From an uncultured Bacteroidota bacterium (GTDB taxonomy: Bacteria > Bacteroidota > Bacteroidia > Chitinophagales > LD1), in NCBI GenBank assembly GCA_903927935.1, contig CAIYOV010000081.1, positions 1-44,233 of the forward strand: a stretch of DNA of 44,233 bases, read 5' to 3'. The translations under genes were made by a program, and so were the position numbers. Shown piece by piece: positions 27,801-36,747 of the stretch. Position 1 is the stretch's first letter. The number at the start of each line of letters is the position of its first letter. The notes beneath the pieces are model-generated. The model had not been told where the DNA came from and searched no databases. It worked only from the letters and a program-made list of their open reading frames with translations.

Positions 27801-28488
27801 AACATCTATTCAAAACAGTCCTTACCAATTCAGCCTAGATAATAGCATTCCACAGTTTTCGGGAGATTTCTTTAATGTTTCAGCCGGTGCGCATACTATC
27901 ACCGCTACTAACTTTAACGGTTGTATAAGTACTATTCCGGCTGTGGTTCTGCAACCGCTGCCGATTATTGTTGATGTGGTGCCGGATACGGTCATTCTTC
28001 CGCTTGGCGATGTTCAGCAAGTGCAGGTTACTTATCTGAACGCTTCGAACGTTACTTATACCTGGACACCGGAGCTTGGTTTAAGTTGCACCGATTGTCC
28101 GAATCCATTGGTAAGTCCGTTTTTCAGACAGGACTATGTGGTAACTATAAGTATGATAAACGGAACTTCAACCTGCTATGGCTCTGCCACCCTACATGCC
28201 GATGTATTAGATCCTCTACCGGTGTTTGTGCCTAATTCGTTTACTCCTAATGGTGATGGCAACAACGATGTGTTCCAGATTTACGGGCAGGGAATTAAGA
28301 CCATTGATTTGAAAATATTTAATCGATGGGGTGAACTTGTTTACCAAAGTAACAATCAGTTTGAAGGCTGGGATGGAACTTATAAAGGGCAACTACAATT
28401 ACCTCAGGTATTTACCTATGCTGTAAAAATTGTGTTCTTAGACGATAAGAAAACAAATAAAAAAGGAACGGTTACACTGGTGCGTTAA
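24844..28488 (+). CDS. SprB-repeat surface protein with T9SS type B domain, partner of PorP/SprF
   Basis: A 1214-aa exported adhesin-like protein. Signal peptide MKFVYLRRLLFAFFLSPLFLLTNAQ; then a ~300-aa beta-rich N-terminal domain (residues ~30-330; SIPYTPFSYTSG, INLPFTFCFFGNAYN, VGANGLISFDT) that resembles nidogen-like or T9SS cargo domains. About nine SprB repeats of ~75 aa follow, with C-x-GG-x-DG-x-I...GG..PY.Y.W and G.Y.V.V.D..GC. The type B C-terminal domain (FVPNSFTPNGDGNNDVF, IFNRWGELVY, FEGWDGTYKG, TLVR) completes it. Next to a porP/sprF gene it has the classic layout of the gliding adhesin SprB and its partner, though it is much shorter than SprB itself. The stop overlaps the convergent rraA stop by 4 bp. 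Confidence 0.92.
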   Translation: MKFVYLRRLLFAFFLSPLFLLTNAQSGCPSVNAGNDVALPCGTNCANLNATFFQSGNTTTYGVSSIPYTPFSYTSGTPILVNIDDIWGSVINLPFTFCFFGNAYNQVVVGANGLISFDTAEAGQYCVWDITASGTLPTTNIYGNCIMGPYHDIDPSLGGTIKYQIIGTAPCRIFVISYYQVPMFNSDNILSTCSGMDATHQIAIYETTNAIEIYIAHKDACPDQGGLFGLSGWNDGLAIEGIQNATQTVAYTVPGRNNTAWTANNDAWRFTPNGPSIVTVDWFQGATQIGTGTTVNVCPGSNSTYTAQATYLPCAGGTPVIVTDNVNVTLAGALQAGIDSSHNVTCFSANNGVAYAHATTTNAGLTYGWAGGPNTLTYSGLAPGIYVFTASDASLCVRSDTVVIAQPTQLTANVPNASQTNCSGSGTGTLVEASSGGTYPYLYNWNSVPAQVDSVLDNVIAGTYTVTVTDTKGCTVTASGTLTISAGGNNVALGNPVITNISCFGGNDGSITASASGGSGVYTFNWNPIQTGSTISNLISGQYNVTVDDGAGCTASGSYNVTQPTQLVINSPNITNIGCGGIAAGSITANVSGGTPTYTYNWIQQSNSQAYSGQLINNLPVDNYNLTVTDFNNCTATANYSITAAIPLTFTQSQTDVSCFGGSDGTTTITVTTGTLPYNYDWNGAGSSSNSTLNGVGAGPVNVTITDANCSATATFNLAQPTQIVITKMGQTDVSCYGGSDGTITVSATGGSGSGYIFTWNLNPSQTGTTATNLLAGPATVICTDANFCTASQTYTINEPSQLTTTLQATDASCYQAPNGSIVANPSGGTLPYSYLWSDPDNQTTKTANGLLAGTYTCVVTDGMGCSASANDVVNEPADMIINTSVTAVRCIGDKNGTISVSATGGTSPYNYSATLDGANFVFATNGVIIGLGIGTYTVIVSDNNGCTKTVLVTVPNATIDNFTTSTDSTSCYGSDYNDGAVHISATSIQNSPYQFSLDNSIPQFSGDFFNVSAGAHTITATNFNGCISTIPAVVLQPLPIIVDVVPDTVILPLGDVQQVQVTYLNASNVTYTWTPELGLSCTDCPNPLVSPFFRQDYVVTISMINGTSTCYGSATLHADVLDPLPVFVPNSFTPNGDGNNDVFQIYGQGIKTIDLKIFNRWGELVYQSNNQFEGWDGTYKGQLQLPQVFTYAVKIVFLDDKKTNKKGTVTLVR

Positions 28489-28967
28489 AACAGTTCTTCT
28501 TTCGAAACAATAATTCCGTCCTCATCGCAGTATACAAAGTGACCGGGTGTAAAAATTACACCGGCAAAGTGCACTGGAATGTTTGGTTGCCCTTCATTTC
28601 TTTTATTGCTTTTTAAAGGAATGGTGTTGAGTGCTTTTACACCTAATGCAAGTGTTGCCATAGCAGCAGAGTCGCGGATACAGCCGTAAACAATAATGCC
28701 GCTCCATTTATTTTTAATGGCAAGGTCGCCAAGCATATCGCCAAGCAAAGCACAGCGCATAGAGCCGCCACCATCTATCACCAGCACTTTGCCTTCGCCA
28801 TTCTGCTCAAGTGCTTTGCGTACAAAACTGTTGTCTTCAAAACATTTTACAGTTTCAATTTTGCCACTGAAGAGTTTTGTTCCTCCGAAATCTTTAAATC
28901 CGATGGGTTCGGCAATTTGTACTTTTTTTGCATGGTTGTCGCAGAGGTCTGTGGTTTTTAACGACAT
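28485..28967 (-). CDS. rraA: RraA family protein (HMG/oxaloacetate aldolase-like)
   Basis: A 160-aa trimeric RraA-fold protein. Signature segments are TTDLCDNHAKKVQIAEPIG, VLVIDGGGSMRCALLGDMLGDLA and GIIVYGCIRDSAAMATL (the Arg-Asp pair binds substrate and metal), then YCDEDGIIVS. In E. coli RraA inhibits RNase E; elsewhere the fold acts as a 4-hydroxy-4-methyl-2-oxoglutarate or oxaloacetate aldolase. Which applies here cannot be decided. It converges with, and overlaps by 4 bp, the SprB-repeat gene. The PPK2 and RluA genes upstream run in the same direction with short gaps and may form an operon with it. Confidence 0.9.
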   Translation of the reverse strand: MSLKTTDLCDNHAKKVQIAEPIGFKDFGGTKLFSGKIETVKCFEDNSFVRKALEQNGEGKVLVIDGGGSMRCALLGDMLGDLAIKNKWSGIIVYGCIRDSAAMATLALGVKALNTIPLKSNKRNEGQPNIPVHFAGVIFTPGHFVYCDEDGIIVSKEELF

Positions 28968-28987
28968 AGATGGAGCGTTTATAAAAT

Positions 28988-29743
28988 TTAAGGGGTTCCT
29001 ACTTTTAATCCCGGGAATTTCATTTTCAATGATTCCAGGGTGGCCACTATTTTCTTGGCAATTATATATTCTTTATACCAGTTTTGGTCAGATGGAATGA
29101 TGTTCCATTCTGCACTCTCCGAACAATTTTCGAAAACATCTTCATACGCTTTCATATAGTCGTTCCAGAATTCGCGTTCTTTCAAATCTTCATCGTTGTG
29201 CTTCCACATTTTTGTTCTGTCGCTCAGCCGCTCCTGCAAACGAATCAGTTGTTCTTTCTGAGAAACATGCAGGTAGAATTTTAAAACGACCGTTCCGGTT
29301 TCTGCCAACAATTTTTCAAAATTATTGATGTGTACAAAGCGTTCCCTGATTGTTTTTTCACCTACCCATTTGTGAACACGCTGAATCAGCACATCTTCAT
29401 AATGTGAGCGGTTGAAAATATGTATCATTCCTTTTTCGGGAACCTGCTGATGAATGCGCCAAAGAAAATCGTGTTTCATTTCTAATTCACTTGGTTTCTT
29501 GAAAGGGATAACGCGGCAACCCATGGGGTTCACAGCATCAAAAACATTTTTCGAAACCCCGTCTTTACCGGAAGCATCCATTCCCTGCAGTATAATAAGT
29601 ATGGCATGTTTGCTTTCGGCATACAGCAGGTTCTGTAATTCTTCGAGCTTGAATTTCAGTTTTTGGGTTTCCTTTTTTACATGTTCCTTGTTCAACCGGT
29701 TCGGAGCACGGGTATCGATGGTTTTTAATTTTATGCCGGGCAT
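28988..29743 (-). CDS. Polyphosphate kinase 2 family protein
   Basis: A 251-aa PPK2-family enzyme that transfers phosphate between polyphosphate and nucleotides. Walker A is LQGMDASGKDG, the lid-like region is HDFLWRIHQQVPEKG, Walker B is IFNRSHYEDVLIQRVH, and LSDRTKMWKHNDED follows as in class I/III PPK2. I place the start at 29743 (MPGIKLKTIDTRAP). Upstream in-frame Met codons (29809, 29842) would overlap the 3' end of the pseudouridine synthase gene and add residues with no family match. It lies 34 bp after the pseudouridine synthase stop and 20 bp before rraA. Confidence 0.9.
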   Translation of the reverse strand: MPGIKLKTIDTRAPNRLNKEHVKKETQKLKFKLEELQNLLYAESKHAILIILQGMDASGKDGVSKNVFDAVNPMGCRVIPFKKPSELEMKHDFLWRIHQQVPEKGMIHIFNRSHYEDVLIQRVHKWVGEKTIRERFVHINNFEKLLAETGTVVLKFYLHVSQKEQLIRLQERLSDRTKMWKHNDEDLKEREFWNDYMKAYEDVFENCSESAEWNIIPSDQNWYKEYIIAKKIVATLESLKMKFPGLKVGTP

Positions 29744-29777
29744 GGGAAGTTTTTTATACAGGACTAAAGTAAGTGTT

Positions 29778-30461
29778 TCATTTAAAGAATGAACGCCAAA
29801 TTTCATCATCAGGCACTTCGGCCATGAGAACAAGGGGCTCATGAGTTACCGGATGAATTAATTTTAGTTGTTGTGCGTGTAGACAAACAGCATTTTCCTT
29901 ATATGGTTTTGTTGAACCATAATGTGCATCGCCAATAATAGGGCAGCCCATGTGTGCTAACTGCGCGCGTATCTGGTGGAACTTACCGGTGATGAGTTTT
30001 ATTTCGAGCTGCGAACCGGTTTGGTTCTGCGAGATAAGTTTGTAGCGAAGCACTACGCGCATAGCGTCTTTTACCTCGCGGTTTAGGATAATCGCCTTGC
30101 GTATTTTGGTATCTTTCACCAGCCAGTTAACTAATTCATCTTCTGCTTTCGGAGGAGTGTTTTCTACTATTGCCAGATAGGTTTTTTCTATTTCGCGTTT
30201 CGAAAATATTTCCATCAGCATTTTTAAAACGCTTTTCTTTTTGGCAAACAGCACCACCCCGCTTACGGGTCGGTCAAGCCGGTGCGGCAATCCTATGAAA
30301 CATTTCTGCGGATATTTTTCCTGCGAACGGATGTAATTCATCGCCATTGACTCCAGCGTAAAATTTAAATGCGGCTCGTATTCTGTAACAAGACCCTGCG
30401 GTTTATTGACCGCCAGAAGTTGTTTGTCTTCATATAAAACTTGCAGTGGAGCAGGCAGCAT
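29778..30461 (-). CDS. RluA-family pseudouridine synthase (second copy)
   Basis: A 227-aa pseudouridine synthase. It has the catalytic motif PHRLDRPVSGVVLFAKKKS (Asp is the nucleophile), the N-terminal VLYEDKQLLAVNKPQGLV, and LITGKFHQIRAQLAHMGCPIIGD. It has the same length as the protein at 5612-6295 and aligns throughout, so the two are paralogues likely acting on different RNA sites. It begins the possible operon RluA - PPK2 - RraA on the minus strand. Its start is fixed by the first strand of the domain. Confidence 0.9.
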   Translation of the reverse strand: MLPAPLQVLYEDKQLLAVNKPQGLVTEYEPHLNFTLESMAMNYIRSQEKYPQKCFIGLPHRLDRPVSGVVLFAKKKSVLKMLMEIFSKREIEKTYLAIVENTPPKAEDELVNWLVKDTKIRKAIILNREVKDAMRVVLRYKLISQNQTGSQLEIKLITGKFHQIRAQLAHMGCPIIGDAHYGSTKPYKENAVCLHAQQLKLIHPVTHEPLVLMAEVPDDEIWRSFFK

Positions 30462-30548
30462 TGCGTGAAAATAGAATTACCTCACAAAAGAACTTTCACA
30501 TTATTTCTAAATAGTAAGATAATCATACCGTAACAATTCCTTAATCGT

Positions 30549-30556
30549 TACTTTCG
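30549..30556 (+). promoter_or_regulatory. -7 element TACTTTCG
   Basis: TACTTTCGCGC, the local variant of TAnnTTTG, lies 19 bp before the ATG at 30576. No clear -33 TTG. Confidence 0.5.
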
Positions 30557-30575
30557 CGCTCGCAAAAGATAACGC

Positions 30576-32873
30576 ATGAAAAAAATTCTTCTCTCTGTCG
30601 GTTTGTTATGTGTGATGATGGTTTCAATTTCTCAGGTTGTTGATCGCTATCCGAACATTCAATCGCCCGGTGAAACCAGTGCAATTATTGCCTGGAGAAC
30701 CGCGACCTCTTCTGTAGGAACGCTTACATGGGGAACTTATGCAGGTTCTTTGACGAACACAATTACTGAACCTTCATCCAATCAAATTCATGCAGTTACT
30801 ATTTCGGGGCTTCAGCCGAATACCAAATATTATTACCAGGCAATCAGCGGAAGTTTCACCTCGAGCGTGGAATATTTCTATACCGCAAAACCGGACAATG
30901 TGCGGAAGCTGGATTTTCTTTCGTATGGCGATTGCGGGTTTAACAACAGTGTGCAGAATACTGTAGGTGCTTTGATGGCCACACAATCTGTTGACCTGGC
31001 CCTGGTAGTGGGTGATGTTGACCAGAATGTGGGTAACGATTATGATGTCCGTTACTTTCAGCGGTATAAAGATATGCTTAAACATACCTGCCATTTTACA
31101 GCTATCGGCAATCACGATGTGATGACCAACAACACTAACTATACTGATGCCTTTCATCTGTTGCACAACAATCCGGCTAACTCCGAAAAGTATTATTCGT
31201 TTACCTGGGGGAACGCCAAGTTTATTACGATTGACGGTAACAGCGATTACTCGGTCGGCTCTGCCCAGTACTTGTGGTTACAAAATGAGTTGAAATGTAA
31301 CGACCGCGAATGGACATTTTTGTTTTTTCACCAACCACCGTGGTCAAACGGATGGGATATTTCTTACAACATTCCGCTTACCCCGTTTTATCATTACGAG
31401 GGAAACGCTGATATGCGCAATAGTATTGTTCCGCTATTCGAGCAATACCATGTTGATTTTGTGATGAACGGACATACACACAATTATGAGCGCGGTATTT
31501 ATAACGGGGTGCGCTATTTTATTTGCGGAGGCGCAGGTGCTTCAACTCCCGATACACATATGAGCAGCAATGCGCCCAATATTCAGGTAGAAATGAATAT
31601 CAATAATTACATGAAGTGGTCGGTAAGCGGTGATACCGTGCGCTATTATACCTATGACCTGAACGGAAACAAAGTGGATTCGCAAACGGTGACGAAAACA
31701 TTTACTCCGTATAATGCTACGCTGACAACAGTGGGTGCTACCTGTGGGGGAAATAATGGAAGTGCTACCATAAACGTTGCAGGACCCCATACCCCGTATT
31801 CGTTTATCTGGAGCAGCGGAAGCACAACGAGCACAGCAGCTTCTTTAACAGCAGGAACTTACAATGTAACTATTACTGATGCGAACGGATGCACCAAACA
31901 GAACAGCACTACTGTTTCGCAAACAACTGCTGTGCTTTTGCAGGCAGTAGTCACTGACGAAACATGCGCAGGAACTAAGGATGGAAATATAGCACTGAAC
32001 ATAAGCGGAGGAACCGGTCCCTACAATTATAGTTGGGCGAACAATATTCAGCCCGACTCCCTGAATGCCGGTACTTATAATGTAACGGTTACCGATGCAA
32101 ATCTTTGCACCGCTGCACAAACCGTAAACATTAATACCCTTGGCGGCAACACACGGCCTTTGCTTAGCACCATTGGAAATGGCAGGGTTGTTTGCAAAGG
32201 CGATAGTCTGCTGGTAAACGCTACTTCCGGATTTGCCACTTATAACTGGAACACCGGTAGCCATGCAACTTCATTTTATGCAAACAACGGAGGAGAATAT
32301 TTTGTGAACGCCATCGACACTTTTGGGTGTGTGGTGAATTCAGATACGATTCTTTTAATCACCGATTCTGTTCCGCATTTGCAAATTGCGGTGAGCACAT
32401 TTAATCTTTCGGCACAGTTTGATGCATCGCAGAGCGGACTTTCGCATTACTTCTGGGATTTCGGCAACGGCCAAACCTATAACGGCACGAACAGCCACGT
32501 TACTTATGTGTACCCTGTTCAGGGAACCTATACGGTTAAGTTGATTACGCAGCATAACTGCGGTGCAGATACTGCCTTAATCAGCGTGCATGTTCCCAAT
32601 ACCGTTTCGGGAATTGTTGCGTTGAGCCACGATGAAATAAAAGTTTCGATAGAGCCAAATCCTTTCAGCAACGAAACAAAGGTGATAATTGATAAAGCTG
32701 CCGGAGAAAGCTTTCAGGCAAAATTGTATAGCATAGACGGAAAACTTTTGCGCGACCTTGGAAACGTAAGCAACACGCTTAGTATTGAAAAGGGAAATCT
32801 ATCTGCCGGAGATTATTTTTTACTCATCAGCAACGAATGGTTGAAAACCACGCTGAAATTAGTGGTAGAGTAA
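30576..32873 (+). CDS. Secreted purple-acid-phosphatase-like enzyme with SprB repeats and T9SS type A domain
   Basis: A 765-aa exported protein. Signal peptide (MKKILLSVGLLCVMMVSISQ), then a fibronectin-III-like domain of purple acid phosphatases (residues ~20-105; TSAIIAWRTATSS, LQPNTKYYYQA). The metallophosphatase core has YGDCG, VVGDVDQ, IGNHDV, FFHQPPW and GHTHNYERG, which are the metal ligands in order. Two SprB repeats, a PKD domain (YFWDFGNGQTYNG...YPVQGTYTVKL) and a type A T9SS sorting domain (IEPNPFSNETKVII...LSAGDYFLL) complete it. It probably releases phosphate from organic esters at the cell surface. The combination of a phosphatase with SprB repeats is less common. The small secreted protein gene follows 3 bp after the stop. 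Confidence 0.92.
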   Translation: MKKILLSVGLLCVMMVSISQVVDRYPNIQSPGETSAIIAWRTATSSVGTLTWGTYAGSLTNTITEPSSNQIHAVTISGLQPNTKYYYQAISGSFTSSVEYFYTAKPDNVRKLDFLSYGDCGFNNSVQNTVGALMATQSVDLALVVGDVDQNVGNDYDVRYFQRYKDMLKHTCHFTAIGNHDVMTNNTNYTDAFHLLHNNPANSEKYYSFTWGNAKFITIDGNSDYSVGSAQYLWLQNELKCNDREWTFLFFHQPPWSNGWDISYNIPLTPFYHYEGNADMRNSIVPLFEQYHVDFVMNGHTHNYERGIYNGVRYFICGGAGASTPDTHMSSNAPNIQVEMNINNYMKWSVSGDTVRYYTYDLNGNKVDSQTVTKTFTPYNATLTTVGATCGGNNGSATINVAGPHTPYSFIWSSGSTTSTAASLTAGTYNVTITDANGCTKQNSTTVSQTTAVLLQAVVTDETCAGTKDGNIALNISGGTGPYNYSWANNIQPDSLNAGTYNVTVTDANLCTAAQTVNINTLGGNTRPLLSTIGNGRVVCKGDSLLVNATSGFATYNWNTGSHATSFYANNGGEYFVNAIDTFGCVVNSDTILLITDSVPHLQIAVSTFNLSAQFDASQSGLSHYFWDFGNGQTYNGTNSHVTYVYPVQGTYTVKLITQHNCGADTALISVHVPNTVSGIVALSHDEIKVSIEPNPFSNETKVIIDKAAGESFQAKLYSIDGKLLRDLGNVSNTLSIEKGNLSAGDYFLLISNEWLKTTLKLVVE

Positions 32874-32876
32874 ATC

Positions 32877-33341
32877 ATGCGTTCCTTTTCTGCCAAAAAT
32901 ATTTTACTGCTTCTTCTCTTTTCTGTGTTTATGGGTGGCAAAGTATCTGCTCAAAAGCCGGTGGCTGAATTAAAACACAAAAAATGTTTACTGAAAGGCA
33001 AGTGGCAATTGGTGCAGACTTTTACCGATTCGGCTTTACACAAAGTGGTTAAAGAAGAATACGATGCGATAGTTTGTTTCAAACCTTTTCATCGTTACAC
33101 CGAAGAAGTTCGCTATGAAGGATATCATTGGATGATTGAAGGTAGGTGGCAAGTATACCGGCATAAAGCAACCTTGAGTTTAACGGAACGCAAATATGGT
33201 TTCAGCAACCTGGAATTGAAATATGTGCCTGCGGATATTTTGTTTGAATTATCTGAACTGACAAAGAATAACTGGACCGGTAATACTACTGCAGAAAACA
33301 AGCCTGTGAAGCTGTTTTACAGCAGGATAAAAAAGCGATAG
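32877..33341 (+). CDS. Small secreted protein, lipocalin-like
   Basis: A 154-aa protein with a signal peptide (MRSFSAKNILLLLLFSVFMGGKVSAQ). The mature part begins CLLKGKWQLVQTFTDS and has strands such as AIVCFKPFHRYTEEVRYEGYHWMIEGRWQV and KATLSLTERKYGF, consistent with a lipocalin-like 'KGKW' fold found in many Bacteroidota secreted proteins; function unknown. Its start lies 3 bp after the phosphatase stop, so the two are almost surely co-transcribed. Confidence 0.8.
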   Translation: MRSFSAKNILLLLLFSVFMGGKVSAQKPVAELKHKKCLLKGKWQLVQTFTDSALHKVVKEEYDAIVCFKPFHRYTEEVRYEGYHWMIEGRWQVYRHKATLSLTERKYGFSNLELKYVPADILFELSELTKNNWTGNTTAENKPVKLFYSRIKKR

Positions 33342-33372
33342 TTTGCCCTGCGCGAAAAAAGTTGAAACGATA

Positions 33373-33403
33373 TTGGCAAAATTTCGAAAGAAATTTACAT
33401 TTG
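33373..33403 (+). promoter_or_regulatory. Promoter of the tRNA-Asn gene
   Basis: TTG at 33373-33375, 20 bp, then an exact TACATTTG at 33396-33403. This is a full match to the Bacteroidota consensus and implies a leader of about 100 nt before the tRNA. Confidence 0.75.
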
Positions 33404-33513
33404 CCGTCCCTTAAGCAGGGTTGCAACTCCAAAAGCAGTGTGTTACCTGATAAGCTTGAGCAAGAAAAGGAAGTTTTCCGGCTGGTTGCCGAAAACAAAT
33501 AGACGGAAAACAT

Positions 33514-33587
33514 TCCTCCTTAGCTCAGCTGGTTAGAGCACAAGACTGTTAATCTTGGGGTCCTTGGTTCGAGCCCAAGAGGGGGAG
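33514..33587 (+). tRNA. tRNA-Asn (GTT)
   Basis: A full cloverleaf is visible: acceptor TCCTCCT/AGGGGGA (one G-T), D stem GCTC/GAGC, anticodon stem CAAGA/TCTTG with loop CTGTTAA (anticodon GTT), T stem CTTGG/CCAAG with loop TTCGAGC, and discriminator G. CCA is not encoded. A terminator follows 3 bp after the end. Confidence 0.97.
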
Positions 33588-33590
33588 CTG

Positions 33591-33620
33591 AAAGGCGGTG
33601 AGAAATCACCGCCTTTTTTG
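33591..33620 (+). terminator. Terminator of the tRNA transcript
   Basis: Ten pairs (AAAGGCGGTG with CACCGCCTTT), a 6-nt loop, and a T-run ending in G. Confidence 0.9.
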
Positions 33621-33632
33621 TTTCAGGCCGAT

Positions 33633-33640
33633 TATATTCG
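33633..33640 (+). promoter_or_regulatory. -7 element TATATTCG of the PfkB gene
   Basis: TATATTCGCGCC, identical to the adk promoter box, lies 29 bp before the ATG at 33670. Confidence 0.55.
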
Positions 33641-33669
33641 CGCCCGATTCTTAACCATTAATTAATCAC

Positions 33670-34598
33670 ATGTCATTACTAACTGTTGGAACTGTTGCCT
33701 TTGATGCTATTGAAACCCCTTTTGGAAAAACCGATAAAATTGTAGGCGGTGCGGCTACTTATATAGCATGGAGCGCTTCGTACTTTACCAATAAAGTAAA
33801 TATCGTTTCGGTAATTGGTGATGATTTTGATATGAACGAACTGGAACTGCTGCGCAAACGCGGAGTAGATACCACCGGTATTGAAATTAAAGAAGGCAAG
33901 AAAAGTTTTTTCTGGAGCGGTAAGTATCACCTGGATATGAATTCGAGAGATACACTGGTGACCGATTTGAATGTGCTGCTCGAATTCAACCCCATTATTC
34001 CTGAAAGTTATTACGACAGCAATATTCTTTTGCTGGGCAATATTGACCCTAACCTGCAGATGAAGGTGATTGAGCAGTTGCCTAAACGCCCGAAGTTAGT
34101 GGTGCTGGATACCATGAACTTCTGGATGACTCCCGGCTTTATTCATAAGCTGCGCGAGGTGATATTGAAAGTTGATGTGCTGGCAATTAACGATGCCGAG
34201 GCACGTGAACTATCCGGTGAGTATTCGCTGGTTAAGGCGGCCAAGAAAATTCTTACAACGGGCCCTAAGTATCTTATTATTAAAAAAGGCGAGCACGGAG
34301 CCTTACTGTTTCACGAAAACCAGGTGTTTTTTGCTCCGGCTCTTCCGCTCGAAGATGTGTTTGATCCTACCGGTGCCGGTGATACCTTTGCCGGTGGTTT
34401 CTGCGGTTATTTAGATAAGAGCCGCGACATTAGTTTCGAGAACATGAAACGCGCAATTATTTATGGTTCGGCTATGGCCAGTTTCTGTGTAGAAAAATTC
34501 GGAGCAGAACGTTTGCGCAACCTTACTCACCACGATATTGAAGACCGTGTGAAAGACTTTATTGAACTGGTGCAGTTTGATATAGAGTTGGAGGATTA

Positions 34599-34599
<1 letters not shown>
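33670..34599 (+). CDS. PfkB-family carbohydrate kinase
   Basis: A 309-aa ribokinase-fold enzyme that phosphorylates a sugar or nucleoside. It has the N-terminal GGAATYIAWSASYFT, IGDDF and LLGNIDP regions and the anion-hole/catalytic motif DPTGAGDTFAGGFCGY (Asp is the base) near the C-terminus. The substrate cannot be assigned. The TAA stop (34597-34599) overlaps by one base the left terminal repeat of the nuclease element, so the element lies directly behind the gene. Confidence 0.92.
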
Positions 34600-36019
<1,420 letters not shown>

Positions 36020-36080
36020 TTGATGGTGATTATGATAAGTCGCTAAACTAAAAAAGAAGTTCCACAAAATAAAATTTGAA

Positions 36081-36472
36081 GTTTATTATTTAGATAATGA
36101 AGTTTTAACTATAAAAATGAAGGTATCTGATTTTATAAATAGAGTATTTGAAAATATAAATACAGTATTTATTAAAAAATATGAAGTATCTGATTCAAAA
36201 TAGTAAGTATTTACTTTAAAAAATAAAGTCTTTAATTAAAACAACTACTAAATTTAAGTAGAGACCTAAAATTTATAATTAGAGAACAGAAATAATAACA
36301 TAGAGACTTAATAATAGGAATTAAAAACTAAATAATATAAAGTAAATACCTAAAAATGATTACTAAAGACTCACTAATTTAGTTTAGGGACTTAAAATAA
36401 TGCTATAGAGACTTTATAAAATGATATAAAGACTTGATAAAATGAAGCATATACTTATAGTATTAGTAGATG
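36081..36472. repeat. AT-rich tandem array with exact 21-bp period (18 to 19 units)
   Basis: The G that opens each unit recurs every 21 bp. In block 1 (GTTT/GTAT/GTCT) it lies at 36081, 36102, 36123, 36144, 36165, 36186, 36207 and 36228. In block 2 (GACC/GACT and variants) it lies at 36263, 36284, 36305, 36326, 36347, 36368, 36389, 36410, 36431 and 36452. A 14-bp phase change lies between the blocks. A typical block 2 unit begins GACTTTATAAAATGATATA. The 36117-36203 frame gives a 28-aa peptide with a 7-residue repeat (VSDFINR, VFENINT, VFIKKYE), probably a by-product of the period. No gene is supported here. The array lies upstream of the gene starting at 36019. Confidence 0.9.
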
Positions 36473-36482
36473 AAAGCAAAAA

Positions 36483-36502
36483 TGTTACTCAATTGAGTAA
36501 CA
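36483..36502. promoter_or_regulatory. Perfect 20-bp palindrome
   Basis: TGTTACTCAATTGAGTAACA reads the same on both strands over 20 bases, with no loop. It sits at the edge of the 21-bp array, 28 bp from the stop of the T9SS remnant. Its form suits a dimeric regulator or recombinase site. Confidence 0.6.
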
Positions 36503-36530
36503 AAACCATCTTAATGCTCGCGTATAGGCA

Positions 36531-36720
36531 TCATCGCGCAAAAATAAAGCCCTTAGAAGAAGAAAGACCGTGCTGGTCGGTAAGTTTAAGCAGGTAGTAG
36601 CCTGATGGAAGAAAAAAATCTTTTATGAGCCCCAAGTTAGGCGAAAAGTTTTTATGGGTCAGCACACAATTGCCGAGCATGTCATATATAAACGTCTACA
36701 GGTGCAGCGTTTTGTATTAG
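36531..36720 (-). pseudogene. Remnant of a T9SS type A sorting domain
   Basis: On the minus strand one frame reads YDMLGNCVLTHKNFSP, then GYYLLKLTDQHGLSSSKGF and IFAR followed by TGA (36531-36533). This is a recognisable T9SS type A C-terminal domain end. The expected preceding residues (NAAPVDVYI) lie in another frame, and adding one TA in the TATATA run at 36683-36690 joins them. A stop nine codons further upstream and the repeat-rich surroundings show that the rest of the cargo protein is gone. Confidence 0.65.
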
Positions 36721-36747
36721 CTAAAGAAGAGTATTTTTAATACGAGA

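Noticed and set aside
28485-28488. Overlap of convergent stops of the SprB-repeat gene and rraA as a frameshift sign
   Set aside because: Both proteins are complete; a shared TTAA with two stops is a normal tight convergence.
36117-36203. 28-aa heptad-repeat peptide (MKVSDFINR...)
   Set aside because: It covers only four units of a much longer array, and the other units contain stops in the same frame.
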